Part shown: piece after piece, positions 1 to 7,582 of the stretch | Layout: every line of letters begins with the position of its first letter | Numbering within the stretch: the stretch's first letter is position 1 | NCBI GenBank assembly: GCA_003165855.1 | Contig: PMXH01000292.1 | Coordinates: 1-17,511 of the forward strand | Source of the DNA: Acidobacteriaceae bacterium | Lineage (GTDB): Bacteria > Acidobacteriota > Terriglobia > Terriglobales > Acidobacteriaceae | Direction: 5' to 3' | DNA length: 17,511 nt | Program-made: the position numbers and the translations under genes | Notes under the pieces: model-generated | What the model was told of the DNA's origin: nothing | The model's database searches: none | What the model saw: only the letters and a program-made list of their open reading frames with translations

Positions 1-214
1 TGTTGTCCAGGCTGGGCATTTGTCCGCCCATGCCGCTGGGCATTGCGGCCGGTTGCGAGCTGCCCACTTCCGGAGTGGGCGCGGCAGACTGGGACCCGCG
101 GAAGAGGTAGCCGATCGCCAAGCCTACCAGGAGGCAAACCGCCGCCATTGCGTACACCTGCTGTACCCGCCATCCCGACCCATTCACTGGCCGCTCAACC
201 GCTTCATCTGGCAT
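1..214 (-). CDS. Membrane-anchored (probable TPR) protein, 5' part only
   Basis: Only the first 71 codons are in the window; the gene continues beyond the left edge. The reading frame starts at an ATG (complement of 212-214) preceded by AAGGAG (complement of 225-230), ten bases away. The protein begins MPDEAVERPVNGSGW, then has one hydrophobic segment at about residues 21-38 (YAMAAVCLLVGLAIGYLF), then a Pro/Ala/Gly/Met-rich linker ending MPSLDN. This is the layout of an N-in, membrane-anchored protein with a periplasmic C-terminal part. From family knowledge, acidobacterial proteins with this anchor and a QMPSL-type linker continue into tetratricopeptide repeats, often likened to cytochrome-c-biogenesis or general scaffolding TPR proteins. 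No repeat is visible here, so TPR is an inference. The plus-strand frame across the same bases has no such features and was not kept. Confidence 0.72.
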   Translation of the reverse strand, partial: MPDEAVERPVNGSGWRVQQVYAMAAVCLLVGLAIGYLFRGSQSAAPTPEVGSSQPAAMPSGMGGQMPSLDN

Positions 215-569
215 GCGTCGTCTTCTCCTTACAATCTGCGCCTTCTTGACTTGGAGCACCCCACGAAATCTCTAATGAAGGCATCCCAAATGCCACATCG
301 CGACTGTGAGGTATCAGCTCCTACCCGGCATCTCCGGGGCGGGGAACGAACCCAGGGATTCGCGTCTTTCTCCGCAGGCCATTCGTCGTTCTCTCCTTCG
401 CTTCGCTCCGCTCACCTACCCTGCCTACCTTACCGGCGCAGAGGGTGCTAGGACAGCAAGCGCTGTCACAGGCAAATGTGACGTGGGTCACACGTCCCTT
501 GGCGCCCGCTAAGGCAGCTCACCCCTTCTTGCTTTAGGAACTCCAGCTTTCGCGATCCCAACCTAGCGC
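215..569. other. Intergenic region upstream of the membrane-anchored gene
   Basis: This 355-base stretch lies between the stop of the GntR-type regulator and the start of the left-edge gene, both on the minus strand. I see no credible gene in it. It holds a ribosome-binding site next to the left gene, a C/T-rich low-complexity patch (about 388-420), a copy of GCTTCGCTC at 400-408 that is the complement of a motif shared with the REP-like elements elsewhere, and a cluster of TGTGA/TCACA half-sites at 464-492. No obvious intrinsic terminator follows the regulator gene. Confidence 0.5.
477..492. promoter_or_regulatory. CRP-type operator, perfect TGTGA-N6-TCACA
   Basis: The sequence TGTGACGTGGGTCACA is an exact match to the textbook CRP half-site pair TGTGA and TCACA with a six-base spacer. 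It lies about 260 bases upstream of the minus-strand membrane-anchored gene and about 80 bases beyond the stop of the GntR-type gene, so the left gene is its likeliest target. A third half-site, TGTCACA at 464-470, faces TGTGAC at 477-482 across another six bases. A Crp/Fnr-family protein with a CRP-like recognition helix is encoded at the right end of this window. Confidence 0.6.
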
Positions 570-1301
570 TCAGTTCTTGCGCACCGAGATCACCGACGCC
601 GTATAGCGATCGCCCCGCAACAACGAGAGACTGTATTCAATGGCTACGTTTTGCGCATCGTACGTTGTCTCCCGGATCATCAGTAGCGCATTCCCCACAG
701 AAGTCTGAAGTATTTCCGCGTCTTCTTCTCCTGCAATCACGGCCCCGATCACCTCTTCCGCCCATTGCAGTTTGCGCTTGTAGCTGTGCTCGAAAATGGA
801 ATAAAGAGACTGTTTCTCCAGATCTTGTTTATCGATCCCCGTGAAGATCCGTGCGGGAAGGTAGCTGGTGACCACCGCCACCGGTTCACCGTTCACCGAG
901 CGGAGACGCCGGGCCCGGTACACGCGCTCCCCCGGCGTGAGCTTAAGCGCCTGAGCCACCTCCAGTTCAGGATCTTCCAAACCCATGCTGAGCAAGCGGG
1001 CCGATGGATTGAGCCCTCGCCTCCGCATCTCCTCACTGAAGCCGCGAAGCTGCTGAAAATTCCACGGCACGCGTCCAGAACCGATCACGGGCCGCTTGCC
1101 CTTGGCAATCACCAAGAGACCTTCGGCTCGCAGTTTCTGAAATGCCTGCCGGACCGGCATCTTGCTGATCCGGAGAGCCTGGGCAATTTCGCCCTCCGAG
1201 CAGAATGTCTCCCCTTGAGTCAGCTTCTTCTTCTTGATCAGCTCGCGCACATGATCCACAATCTGCATGTAGTAGGGCACGAAGCTGTTGTTGTCGATCA
1301 T
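570..1301 (-). CDS. GntR-family (HutC-type, UTRA domain) transcriptional regulator
   Basis: A 243-residue DNA-binding regulator. Residues about 10-75 form the winged helix-turn-helix of the GntR family (FVPYYMQIVDHVRELI, then EGEIAQALRISKMPVRQAFQKL and EGLLVIAKGK). Residues about 95-235 fit the UTRA ligand-binding fold of the HutC subfamily (LTPGERVYRARRLRSVNGEPVAV; IRETTYDAQNVAIEYS). HutC/NagR/DasR-type regulators sense small metabolites, often sugar phosphates, and usually repress adjacent catabolic genes. The gene is divergent from the receptor-led sugar cluster, so it is the obvious candidate regulator of that cluster and of itself. I chose the ATG at 1299-1301, giving MIDNNSFVPYYMQ, the usual N-terminus of the family. 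A TTG at 1362-1364 in frame would add 21 atypical residues. Neither start has a strong ribosome-binding site. The ligand is unknown. Confidence 0.9.
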   Translation of the reverse strand: MIDNNSFVPYYMQIVDHVRELIKKKKLTQGETFCSEGEIAQALRISKMPVRQAFQKLRAEGLLVIAKGKRPVIGSGRVPWNFQQLRGFSEEMRRRGLNPSARLLSMGLEDPELEVAQALKLTPGERVYRARRLRSVNGEPVAVVTSYLPARIFTGIDKQDLEKQSLYSIFEHSYKRKLQWAEEVIGAVIAGEEDAEILQTSVGNALLMIRETTYDAQNVAIEYSLSLLRGDRYTASVISVRKN

Positions 1302-1370
1302 TAGGCCCAGCTTCTCTACAGTGACCAAATCGGTTTGCGGCAAAGCACCCTCCGTACCAACCAAGCTACA

Positions 1371-1380
1371 TAGTATACAA
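1371..1380. promoter_or_regulatory. Candidate GntR-type operator box 1
   Basis: TAGTATACAA has a GTATAC palindromic core and lies about 70 bases upstream of the chosen regulator start. It is the inverted partner of box 2 at 1476-1485, with one mismatch. Its position fits autoregulation. The assignment rests on the inverted pairing and on general HutC operator resemblance. Confidence 0.4.
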
Positions 1381-1475
1381 TGTGCATATCAATCTTCAAG
1401 CCGACTTTCATCCGATATTTCTTGAGGTCCATTTGCAGAGTTCGTCACCTAAGTAAATGGCTTTTTATCAGTGTC

Positions 1476-1485
1476 TTGTATGCTA
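1476..1485. promoter_or_regulatory. Candidate GntR-type operator box 2
   Basis: TTGTATGCTA is the reverse complement of box 1 except at one base and lies about 100 bases upstream of the receptor start. A regulator bound here, or at both boxes, could control the receptor-led cluster. The centre-to-centre distance of 105 bases is ten helical turns, which would allow looping, but that is inference. Confidence 0.4.
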
Positions 1486-1587
1486 ACCTGCAAGCCGATA
1501 GGAATAGCAAGTCGGTACTAGCTGAAAAATTGTCTTGACATCATATATGCATACGCGGTTCATATGCGTCTGTACGGGAGATCCCTT

Positions 1588-4500
1588 ATGGTCGCCATCA
1601 ATCTTAAGCGTCAAGAATGCCCCTCTCACAGCCCCGCTCGCATCGTCGCGACCCTCTTCCTATCACTGTGCGTGCTTTTCACCTTCACCGTCACCGCCGA
1701 AGCTCAAGTCGAGTCGGGAAAAATTGTTGGGACTGTCAAAGACCCTTCCGGAGCCGTCGTCGATAGCGCGGCGGTCAAGGTCACGGAGATCCAGACCAAT
1801 ATCGAGAGAAAAACGAAAACCGATAGCAACGGCGAGTTTCTGGTCACCGAACTAAAGTCCGGCGAGTACACGGTAACCGTGGAGCATCAGGGATTCAAGA
1901 AAGCGCTGCAAGCCGCTTTCAAGCTGGACGTGAATCAAGTCGTTCGCGTCGATATCACGCTGACCGTCGGCTCCATCAGCGAAGAAGTCGTGGTCACTGC
2001 AGCCGCTCCCCTGATCGAGTCCGAAACCTCTTCCCTCGGACAGGTAATCGCGCAGAGCCAGGTCCACGATCTTCCGTTGGACGGACGTGACTTCGTGGAA
2101 CTGGCTTATCTCACACCCGGCGTCAACCAGGGACCAAGTGCCGGCTACACCGTGCAGCAGGGCGGCATACCGGAAGATCAACGGGGCAATGCATCCATCC
2201 AAGTGAATGGGCTCACCGCCACCAACAACAATTTCCTCCTCAACGGCTTCGACAACAACGAACAGCAGATCGGAATTGAAGTAATCCAACCCTCCATCGA
2301 CGCCATTCAGGAATTCAAAGTGCAAACCAACAGTTTCGGTGCGGACATCGGCCGGGGCGGCGCCGTGGTCAATGTGGTGTTGAGGTCCGGAACCAACCAG
2401 TTTCACGGCAGCCTGTTTGAGTTCCTGCGCAATTCCGCCTTCGACGCCAAGAACTACTTCGACAGTTCCACTCAACCCATAGCACCGTACAAGCAAAACC
2501 AGTTCGGAGGAACTTTCGGCGGTCCGATCCTGAAAGATAAAACCTTCTTCTTCGTCGACTATCAGGGAACTCGCATCCGGCAAGCCCAGACCTTTATTTC
2601 AATTGTCCCGTCTCCTTCCGAGATTGGGGGCGACTTTTCGGACCTGTTGACCGGGCAGACGTTTTCCCCCTGCCCCACTCCTTCGCCCACCGACACTTTC
2701 GATACCGGCACGATCTTTGACCCTTTCACCAGCCGGAACTACCTCTGCTCGGACAACGTTACCACCGTGCCAATTCGCACACCGCTTCCAGGTAACGTGA
2801 TCCCACCCTGCAGCAGCGCCCCCGACGGCGCCTGCCTCGACCCAGCCGCGCTGAACCTCGTTCAACTCTTTCCCGCACCCAATCGCTCTCTTGCCGCCGG
2901 AAACTACTTGTCCAACCCATCGGCCAGCAACAATCAGGATTCCTTCGACGTTCGCGGAGATCATCAGCTCACCAGCAAGAACAATTTGTCCCTCACCTTC
3001 AGCTTCAACAACGTGCAAGCCTTCGCTCCAGATCCGTTTCCCGGGGAAGCCGGCGGAGGAAACTTCACCGGTCACATCACAAACTTGGCCCGATCCGCCG
3101 GAATCAGCGATGTGCACACCTTCTCTGCAGACAAAATCAACGAACTCAAGATCGGCTATTCCCGCTACGTGGTGCGAGCCATACAGAACTTCGCCGGCCA
3201 GCCCATCTCGCAACAACTCGGCATCCCGGGTATTTTTGATCCCAACAACGCGTCGGCCACTGGCGGCCTGCCCAATCTCCAGTTCTCCAGCCTGAGCCCG
3301 CTCGGAAGTACGGACTGGTTTCCCGAGTTCCTGAACGAGAACAACTACCAATACGTCGACGCCTTCACCTACGTGCACGGCCGGCACTCCTTCAAAATGG
3401 GAGCCGACGTGCGCCGCCGCCTGCACGGCTTTTTCCAGACCCAGAACGCGCGTGGTGACATGATGTTCAACGAACTCTTCACTTCAGACTTGACCACCGA
3501 CACAGGCGGAAGTGCGCTGGCTAGTTTCCTCATGGGTTATCCAGACTCCGCCTATCGCGACGGCCAGAAAGGATCGTTTGGGATGCGCTGGACCGAGTTC
3601 AGTGCCTATCTCATGGATGATTTCCGGGCGACCCCTAAACTGACCCTGAACCTTGGTCTGCGCTACGATCTCTTTACCCCGCCGGTTGAGCAGGAGAATC
3701 GCCTGGCCAATTTCGACTTCTCTACCGGGCTATTTGTCTCGCCCCAGATGCCCGGCGTAAGCGCTTCCGGAAACGTAAAGACGGATCACAACAATTTCGC
3801 TCCCCGCATCGGATTTGCCTGGACACCCTGGAACGACAAGACCGTGATCCGGGGAGGATTTGGAATCTTCTACGACGTGCAGGCCGATCAGAGTGATGCC
3901 GAGCTCGCCTACAATCCTACCGGGCTGTTTTTCAGCCAGAACATTTTCAACCCCGCGACCACCCCGAGCATGCGGATCTCAACCGGTTACCCGGCTCCGG
4001 TCTACGCAACGGTGTCGAACCCCGCTGGACGCGCCAGTGCGTCGCTGTTCAACAACCGCACCACTTACATTGAGGAGTGGAATCTGAACATCGAGCGGGC
4101 GCTCTCCAAGAGCATGGCGCTGCAGGTCGCCTATGTAGGAACGCGCGGCGTCAAGCTCGCGTTTCTCAGCAATCGCAATCAGCCGACTCAACCCTTGGAC
4201 AGTAATTTTGAAAACTGTCCCACTATCACTGACCCTTCCTGCGCAACTCCCGGCGCCCCGACAAATTTTGGCCGACTCTACTACGATACGGTGCCGAACG
4301 TCGGCGAAATCCGCACCCTGGCCAATGGAGCTTGGTCCGTCTCCCACGGATTGCAGGTTAAGTTTGAGAAAAGATTCTCGGCCAACTGGAGCATGCTGAA
4401 CTCCTACACCTGGCAGCACACCATTGGACAGACCGAAGAAGACGAGTACCTGGAACCACAAGACACGTACAACCTCAAAGCCGAGCGTGGCGATAACGCT

Positions 4501-5133
4501 CCCGATTTTCGCCAGCAGCTTTCTTCCGCATGGTCGTACACTCTCCCCATCGGCCCGGCCCAGCGCTTTTGGAACGGTGCGGGACCGACCCACTGGGTGA
4601 CAGAGGGCTGGCAACTGAACGGGATCGTCGCCCTGCACTCTGGAGAAGCCCTTACTCCGCTGCTCTCTACCGATTACACCAACACAGATTCAGGCGCCCC
4701 GCGGCCCGATGCCGTCGGAAATCCTTACGATTTCTCTAACGCAACAAGCGTAGGCTGCCCCTCAAACAAACAGACGATTGAGTGCTGGTATAACCCCGCA
4801 GCCTTCGCTATTCCGGCACTGGCTCCTGGACAAACCTTTTCCCACGACTACGGAGACGCCCGTCGCGGTTCGCTGCGCGGCCCGGCCGAGTTCAACGTGG
4901 ACGCTTCTCTGTTCAAGAATTTCAGCTTCACTGAGAAGTCGAAGCTGCAATTCCGCGTGGAAGCCTTTAACCTGTTCAACACTCCGGAGTTCTCGCTTCC
5001 CTACGCCGCGGTAGACCAGATAGGCTCGCCCGCCAGTTCTGGGTCCCCGCTGGTTCCCAGCCTTTCCGGGTCTATCACGAGTACAGTACATGCTTCGCGG
5101 GAGATTCAACTGGCACTCAAGTTCACGTTCTAG
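1588..5133 (+). CDS. TonB-dependent outer-membrane receptor with N-terminal carboxypeptidase-regulatory-like domain
   Basis: An 1181-residue outer-membrane transporter, probably for an oligosaccharide, powered by TonB-ExbBD. I chose ATG 1588 because GGGAG at 1576-1580 stands seven bases ahead; the in-frame ATG at 1564 would add eight residues without a ribosome-binding site. A signal peptide covers residues 1-39 with cleavage at AEA|Q. Residues about 44-125 form a carboxypeptidase-regulatory-like Ig fold (GKIVGTVKDPSGAVV; DSNGEFLVTELKSGEYTVTV). The plug follows at about 145-280 (DLPLDGRDFVELAYLTPGV; VNGLTATNNNFLLNGFDNNE). The rest is beta-barrel, closing with ALKFTF, whose terminal Phe is the usual outer-membrane assembly signal. 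This Oar/SusC-like architecture is abundant in Acidobacteriota. No SusD-like lipoprotein is present. It leads the sugar cluster, and the intergenic hairpins after it may allow its expression to differ from that of the downstream genes. Confidence 0.95.
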   Translation: MVAINLKRQECPSHSPARIVATLFLSLCVLFTFTVTAEAQVESGKIVGTVKDPSGAVVDSAAVKVTEIQTNIERKTKTDSNGEFLVTELKSGEYTVTVEHQGFKKALQAAFKLDVNQVVRVDITLTVGSISEEVVVTAAAPLIESETSSLGQVIAQSQVHDLPLDGRDFVELAYLTPGVNQGPSAGYTVQQGGIPEDQRGNASIQVNGLTATNNNFLLNGFDNNEQQIGIEVIQPSIDAIQEFKVQTNSFGADIGRGGAVVNVVLRSGTNQFHGSLFEFLRNSAFDAKNYFDSSTQPIAPYKQNQFGGTFGGPILKDKTFFFVDYQGTRIRQAQTFISIVPSPSEIGGDFSDLLTGQTFSPCPTPSPTDTFDTGTIFDPFTSRNYLCSDNVTTVPIRTPLPGNVIPPCSSAPDGACLDPAALNLVQLFPAPNRSLAAGNYLSNPSASNNQDSFDVRGDHQLTSKNNLSLTFSFNNVQAFAPDPFPGEAGGGNFTGHITNLARSAGISDVHTFSADKINELKIGYSRYVVRAIQNFAGQPISQQLGIPGIFDPNNASATGGLPNLQFSSLSPLGSTDWFPEFLNENNYQYVDAFTYVHGRHSFKMGADVRRRLHGFFQTQNARGDMMFNELFTSDLTTDTGGSALASFLMGYPDSAYRDGQKGSFGMRWTEFSAYLMDDFRATPKLTLNLGLRYDLFTPPVEQENRLANFDFSTGLFVSPQMPGVSASGNVKTDHNNFAPRIGFAWTPWNDKTVIRGGFGIFYDVQADQSDAELAYNPTGLFFSQNIFNPATTPSMRISTGYPAPVYATVSNPAGRASASLFNNRTTYIEEWNLNIERALSKSMALQVAYVGTRGVKLAFLSNRNQPTQPLDSNFENCPTITDPSCATPGAPTNFGRLYYDTVPNVGEIRTLANGAWSVSHGLQVKFEKRFSANWSMLNSYTWQHTIGQTEEDEYLEPQDTYNLKAERGDNAPDFRQQLSSAWSYTLPIGPAQRFWNGAGPTHWVTEGWQLNGIVALHSGEALTPLLSTDYTNTDSGAPRPDAVGNPYDFSNATSVGCPSNKQTIECWYNPAAFAIPALAPGQTFSHDYGDARRGSLRGPAEFNVDASLFKNFSFTEKSKLQFRVEAFNLFNTPEFSLPYAAVDQIGSPASSGSPLVPSLSGSITSTVHASREIQLALKFTF

Positions 5134-5290
5134 AATGGTTCGCGAACTCGCTTCATCAACAAGAATGCTTGGGTGATGAACATGACTAACAATACGGAAT
5201 GTTTTTTGGCAGCCTGCGCGACAACTCTGCAATGCAGGCAGAAGAAATGTGGGCAGCAACGATGCGACTCGTAATAATGCCGACAGTACC
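5134..5290. other. Receptor-glycosidase intercistronic region with small palindromes
   Basis: Between the receptor stop and the conserved part of the glycosidase gene lie a perfect palindrome GTTCGCGAAC (5138-5147), a palindrome CTGCA-A-TGCAG (5227-5237) nested in a GCCTGC/GCAGGC stem (5212-5217 with 5234-5239), and a T6 run at 5202-5207. None is a convincing intrinsic terminator. They may act as RNA stabilisers or processing sites. An ATG at 5182 opens only a 30-codon frame of no recognisable content. Confidence 0.35.
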
Positions 5291-7580
5291 GTGGAAGAGC
5301 GAAGCTTCAGCGCGGCGTAAGGCGCCAGGAATCACAGCGGGCTTCAGCCCGTGTGGTCGCACTTTTCCCCCCGCGCAAATTTGTCCGCAGCCTATCAAGT
5401 TCGTCCTCCCGTTCCTGCTGATATTGCTTTGCGCGTGCAGTCTGGCCATCGCTGAAGACGGGACCAAACCGACAAAGTCCGAATCACAAGTCTCAACCAC
5501 CACTACTTCCGGCGGAACCCAATTGCCGGCAGTGCATCTCGACGGCAATTACTTCTCCCGCGACGGCCATCGCTTCATCCCCGTGGGCGCGAACTGGGTG
5601 CCCGCAAAAGCGGCTATGCAATGGCCCACGCAGTGGGATCCCAAAGCCATTGAAGCCGATTTCGCCCGAATGCACGAACTCGGCTTCAATACCATTCGCC
5701 TCGATTTTGTTTGGGCCTGGATTGAGCCTCGCCCCGGCGACTACAACCCGGAAGCGTTTCGCGATCTCGATTTCCTGATTTCCCTCGCGCACCGATATCA
5801 CATCTATCTGCATCCCTCTCTTCTCATCGGCGGAGAAGTAGGAGAAGCCTATTGGGATGTTCCCTACCGGCAGGGCAGGCATCCTCATTCCGATCCCGAC
5901 ATGCTCCGCATCCAGACCGACCACGTAGCCGAACTGGCGCGCCGCTATGGAAAAGAAACCGCGATTCTCGGCTGGGATCTAACCGACGAGCCTCCCTTCT
6001 GGATTGCCGCTGACAGCACCACCGACGCCATGGCCATCAACTGGACGCGCCTGCTTTCCTGGTCCATCCGCCGCCACGACACTCTGCACCCGATTGTTGT
6101 TGGCACCAGCATGGAAGATGTCGGGCGCGGCCCGTTCCGCCCCGATAATCTCCGCGAGGAAGCCGATTTCTTCAGCGTGCATCCTTACTCCATCTATGCG
6201 CCCAAACTTTTTCCTGACGCCATGCTCTCCGAGCGCGGCACCTATGGATCTGCCTTCGAGACCGCGCTCTCCGGCGGCGCTGGCCGTCCCGTCATGGTGC
6301 AGGAGATTGGAGCTTCGTCTGCCCAGTACGATCCAGAGCAAATCGCAAAGTATCTGCGCGCCAGTCTTTACTCGGGTCTGGGTGCCGGGGCCAACGGGTT
6401 TCTTCTCTGGTGCTACACCGATGCCGCTCCGGAGCAGTTTCACAAAGTACCCTACCTCCGGTCTCCCCATGAAACACAATTCGGTCTGACCACCTGGGAT
6501 GGTAAGGATCGGCCGTCAGCAAGAATGTTTAAGGAGTTTGAAGACGTTGTCGGCCGACTCGATCTCGCCGGAATTGAGCCAACTCCAGCCGATGCCGCGA
6601 TCATTGTGCCCTATGAGTGGTCAAAGCCGCATGGCGACTTCTCTCACTATGGCCTGACCGGCCCGGAAGTTGTTCCCTACACTTCAACCGACGAAGGCGC
6701 GAATGTGGCGGGACAATCGCAGCCGAACTTCAGTGAGGAAAATCTCTGGATCACCGGCTCGTGGTTATCGTCCTTCGTCCTCGCGCACCGCGCCGGTATG
6801 AAAGCAGATTTCCCGCGCGAGTACGACGACTGGCAGAAGCGCCCGTTGTTGCTGCTGCCCTCGCCCTTGACCAGCACCGACAGCTTTCTGGTCCACGTGC
6901 ACTCCGACTTCTGGGAGAAAGCCAAGCAGTATGTCTCCAAGGGAGGTGCGCTCTACGCGTCCGTTGCCGCCGACGCTGCCATCCCTGAAATGGAGTCGCT
7001 GTTCGGCGCAAAGATGGTCGACGCCAATCCCAAGGACGACATCACGCTGAAAATCGTGACTCCGTTCGCCAGTCTAAGAGTGGGAGACACTTTTCACTAC
7101 TCGGTGCCGTCCGCAACCCCACGTTCCTGGGGCGCGATTCTCGAGGTCAACGGCGGAACCGTCATCGCCGTCGATCAGGACAACAAGCCCGCGCTGGTGG
7201 CCAACACTCTGGGTTCGGGCAAGACGCTGCTCAGCGCATACCCTTTAGAAAGCTATCTCGCGAATCTCCCCGCCGCTTTTGACAAGCCTGAGACCACGTA
7301 TCGCATCTATCAGGCGTTTCGCGACTGGGCAGGCATCAAACCGCTCTTCCACGGCGACCAGCCTTCGGTCGAGGTCTGCGCCTTGAGCGCTGGAACTCAT
7401 GGGTACGTGATCGTAACCAGTCACAGTCCCGAAGCGCAGAGTGTGACCATCGCCGCGACCGTCCCCTTGCATTCCCTCACGAGAATCACGCCGCAAGGTG
7501 CGACGCCAATCCAAATTGCCGGCGCCACATTCAAGGTCGATATAGGAGCTTATGAGGGTGACGTCTTCGAATGGAAGTAA
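5199..7580 (+). CDS. Secreted clan GH-A glycoside hydrolase (GH5-like barrel plus GH42-like accessory domains)
   Basis: A long exported glycosidase, up to 793 codons. In that numbering, a hydrophobic signal (KFVLPFLLILLCACSLAIAED) sits at about residues 67-86. The (beta/alpha)8 catalytic domain spans about 108-425 (HLDGNYFSRDGHRFIPVGANW; GFNTIRLDFVWAWIEPRPGDY). The acid/base is likely E264 in WDLTDEPP and the nucleophile E369 in VMVQEIGAS, 105 residues apart, as is usual for clan GH-A. The middle part (about 510-640: RPLLLLPSPL, YVSKGGALYASV) resembles the GH42 trimerisation domain, and a small beta domain ends the protein. The residue before the acid/base is Asp, where clan GH-A usually has Asn. 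The start is unresolved: candidate ATGs are 5199, 5232, 5247, 5262 and 5277, none with a good ribosome-binding site, and a REP-like repeat separates all of them from the signal peptide. LLCAC could also be a weak lipobox. It is the second gene of the sugar cluster; the substrate is unknown. Confidence 0.85.
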   Translation: MFFGSLRDNSAMQAEEMWAATMRLVIMPTVPWKSEASARRKAPGITAGFSPCGRTFPPAQICPQPIKFVLPFLLILLCACSLAIAEDGTKPTKSESQVSTTTTSGGTQLPAVHLDGNYFSRDGHRFIPVGANWVPAKAAMQWPTQWDPKAIEADFARMHELGFNTIRLDFVWAWIEPRPGDYNPEAFRDLDFLISLAHRYHIYLHPSLLIGGEVGEAYWDVPYRQGRHPHSDPDMLRIQTDHVAELARRYGKETAILGWDLTDEPPFWIAADSTTDAMAINWTRLLSWSIRRHDTLHPIVVGTSMEDVGRGPFRPDNLREEADFFSVHPYSIYAPKLFPDAMLSERGTYGSAFETALSGGAGRPVMVQEIGASSAQYDPEQIAKYLRASLYSGLGAGANGFLLWCYTDAAPEQFHKVPYLRSPHETQFGLTTWDGKDRPSARMFKEFEDVVGRLDLAGIEPTPADAAIIVPYEWSKPHGDFSHYGLTGPEVVPYTSTDEGANVAGQSQPNFSEENLWITGSWLSSFVLAHRAGMKADFPREYDDWQKRPLLLLPSPLTSTDSFLVHVHSDFWEKAKQYVSKGGALYASVAADAAIPEMESLFGAKMVDANPKDDITLKIVTPFASLRVGDTFHYSVPSATPRSWGAILEVNGGTVIAVDQDNKPALVANTLGSGKTLLSAYPLESYLANLPAAFDKPETTYRIYQAFRDWAGIKPLFHGDQPSVEVCALSAGTHGYVIVTSHSPEAQSVTIAATVPLHSLTRITPQGATPIQIAGATFKVDIGAYEGDVFEWK
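5297..5355. repeat. REP-like interspersed hairpin element
   Basis: The segment starts with GAGCGAAGCTTC, has GCTTCAGC twice (5304-5311 and 5341-5348), and ends in a hairpin whose arms are CACA-G-CGGGCT (5333-5343) and AGCCCG-TGTG (5346-5355), with one bulged base and a TC loop. The ten bases GAGCGAAGCT recur at 17501-17510 next to another hairpin. Compact GC-rich inverted repeats of this look are frequent in acidobacterial genomes (general knowledge). It falls where the 5' end of the glycosidase gene should be. Confidence 0.5.
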
Positions 7581-7582
7581 TG

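Larger units (their letters stand above)
1365..1587. promoter_or_regulatory. Divergent promoter/operator region between regulator and receptor gene
   Basis: This AT-richer region separates the GntR-type gene from the receptor gene. TAGTATACAA at 1371-1380 and TTGTATGCTA at 1476-1485 form an inverted pair matching at 9 of 10 positions. A further GTATGC occurs on the minus strand at about 1547-1552. CAAGCCGA is repeated directly at 1397-1404 and 1491-1498. GTATAC-like cores resemble HutC-subfamily operators, so these are candidate binding sites of the adjacent regulator. TTGACA at 1535-1540 could be a -35 box for the receptor gene, but no good -10 box follows at the right distance, so the promoter call is weak. 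Confidence 0.5.

Noticed and set aside
388..420. Possible tRNA or small RNA in the C/T-rich intergenic stretch
   Set aside because: No cloverleaf, T-loop consensus or stable stem-terminator pair could be drawn.
20..451. 143-codon plus-strand frame at the left edge
   Set aside because: Its composition is low-complexity and unlike a protein, and the opposite strand has a better-supported gene with a start, ribosome-binding site and membrane segment.
765..1304. 179-codon plus-strand frame opposite the GntR-type gene
   Set aside because: It is antisense to a well-recognised regulator, its translation has no recognisable domain, and no ribosome-binding site is seen.
1535..1566. TTGACA as a sigma-70 promoter for the receptor gene
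   Set aside because: No acceptable -10 hexamer lies 16-18 bases downstream, and the implied leader would be very short. It is kept only as a weak note in the intergenic entry.
2203..2216. GTGA-ATGGGC-TCAC, a fourth CRP-like core
   Set aside because: It lies inside the receptor coding sequence at the conserved VNGLTA codons of the plug domain, so codon constraint explains it better than regulation. It is mentioned because it lowers the strength of the site-enrichment argument.
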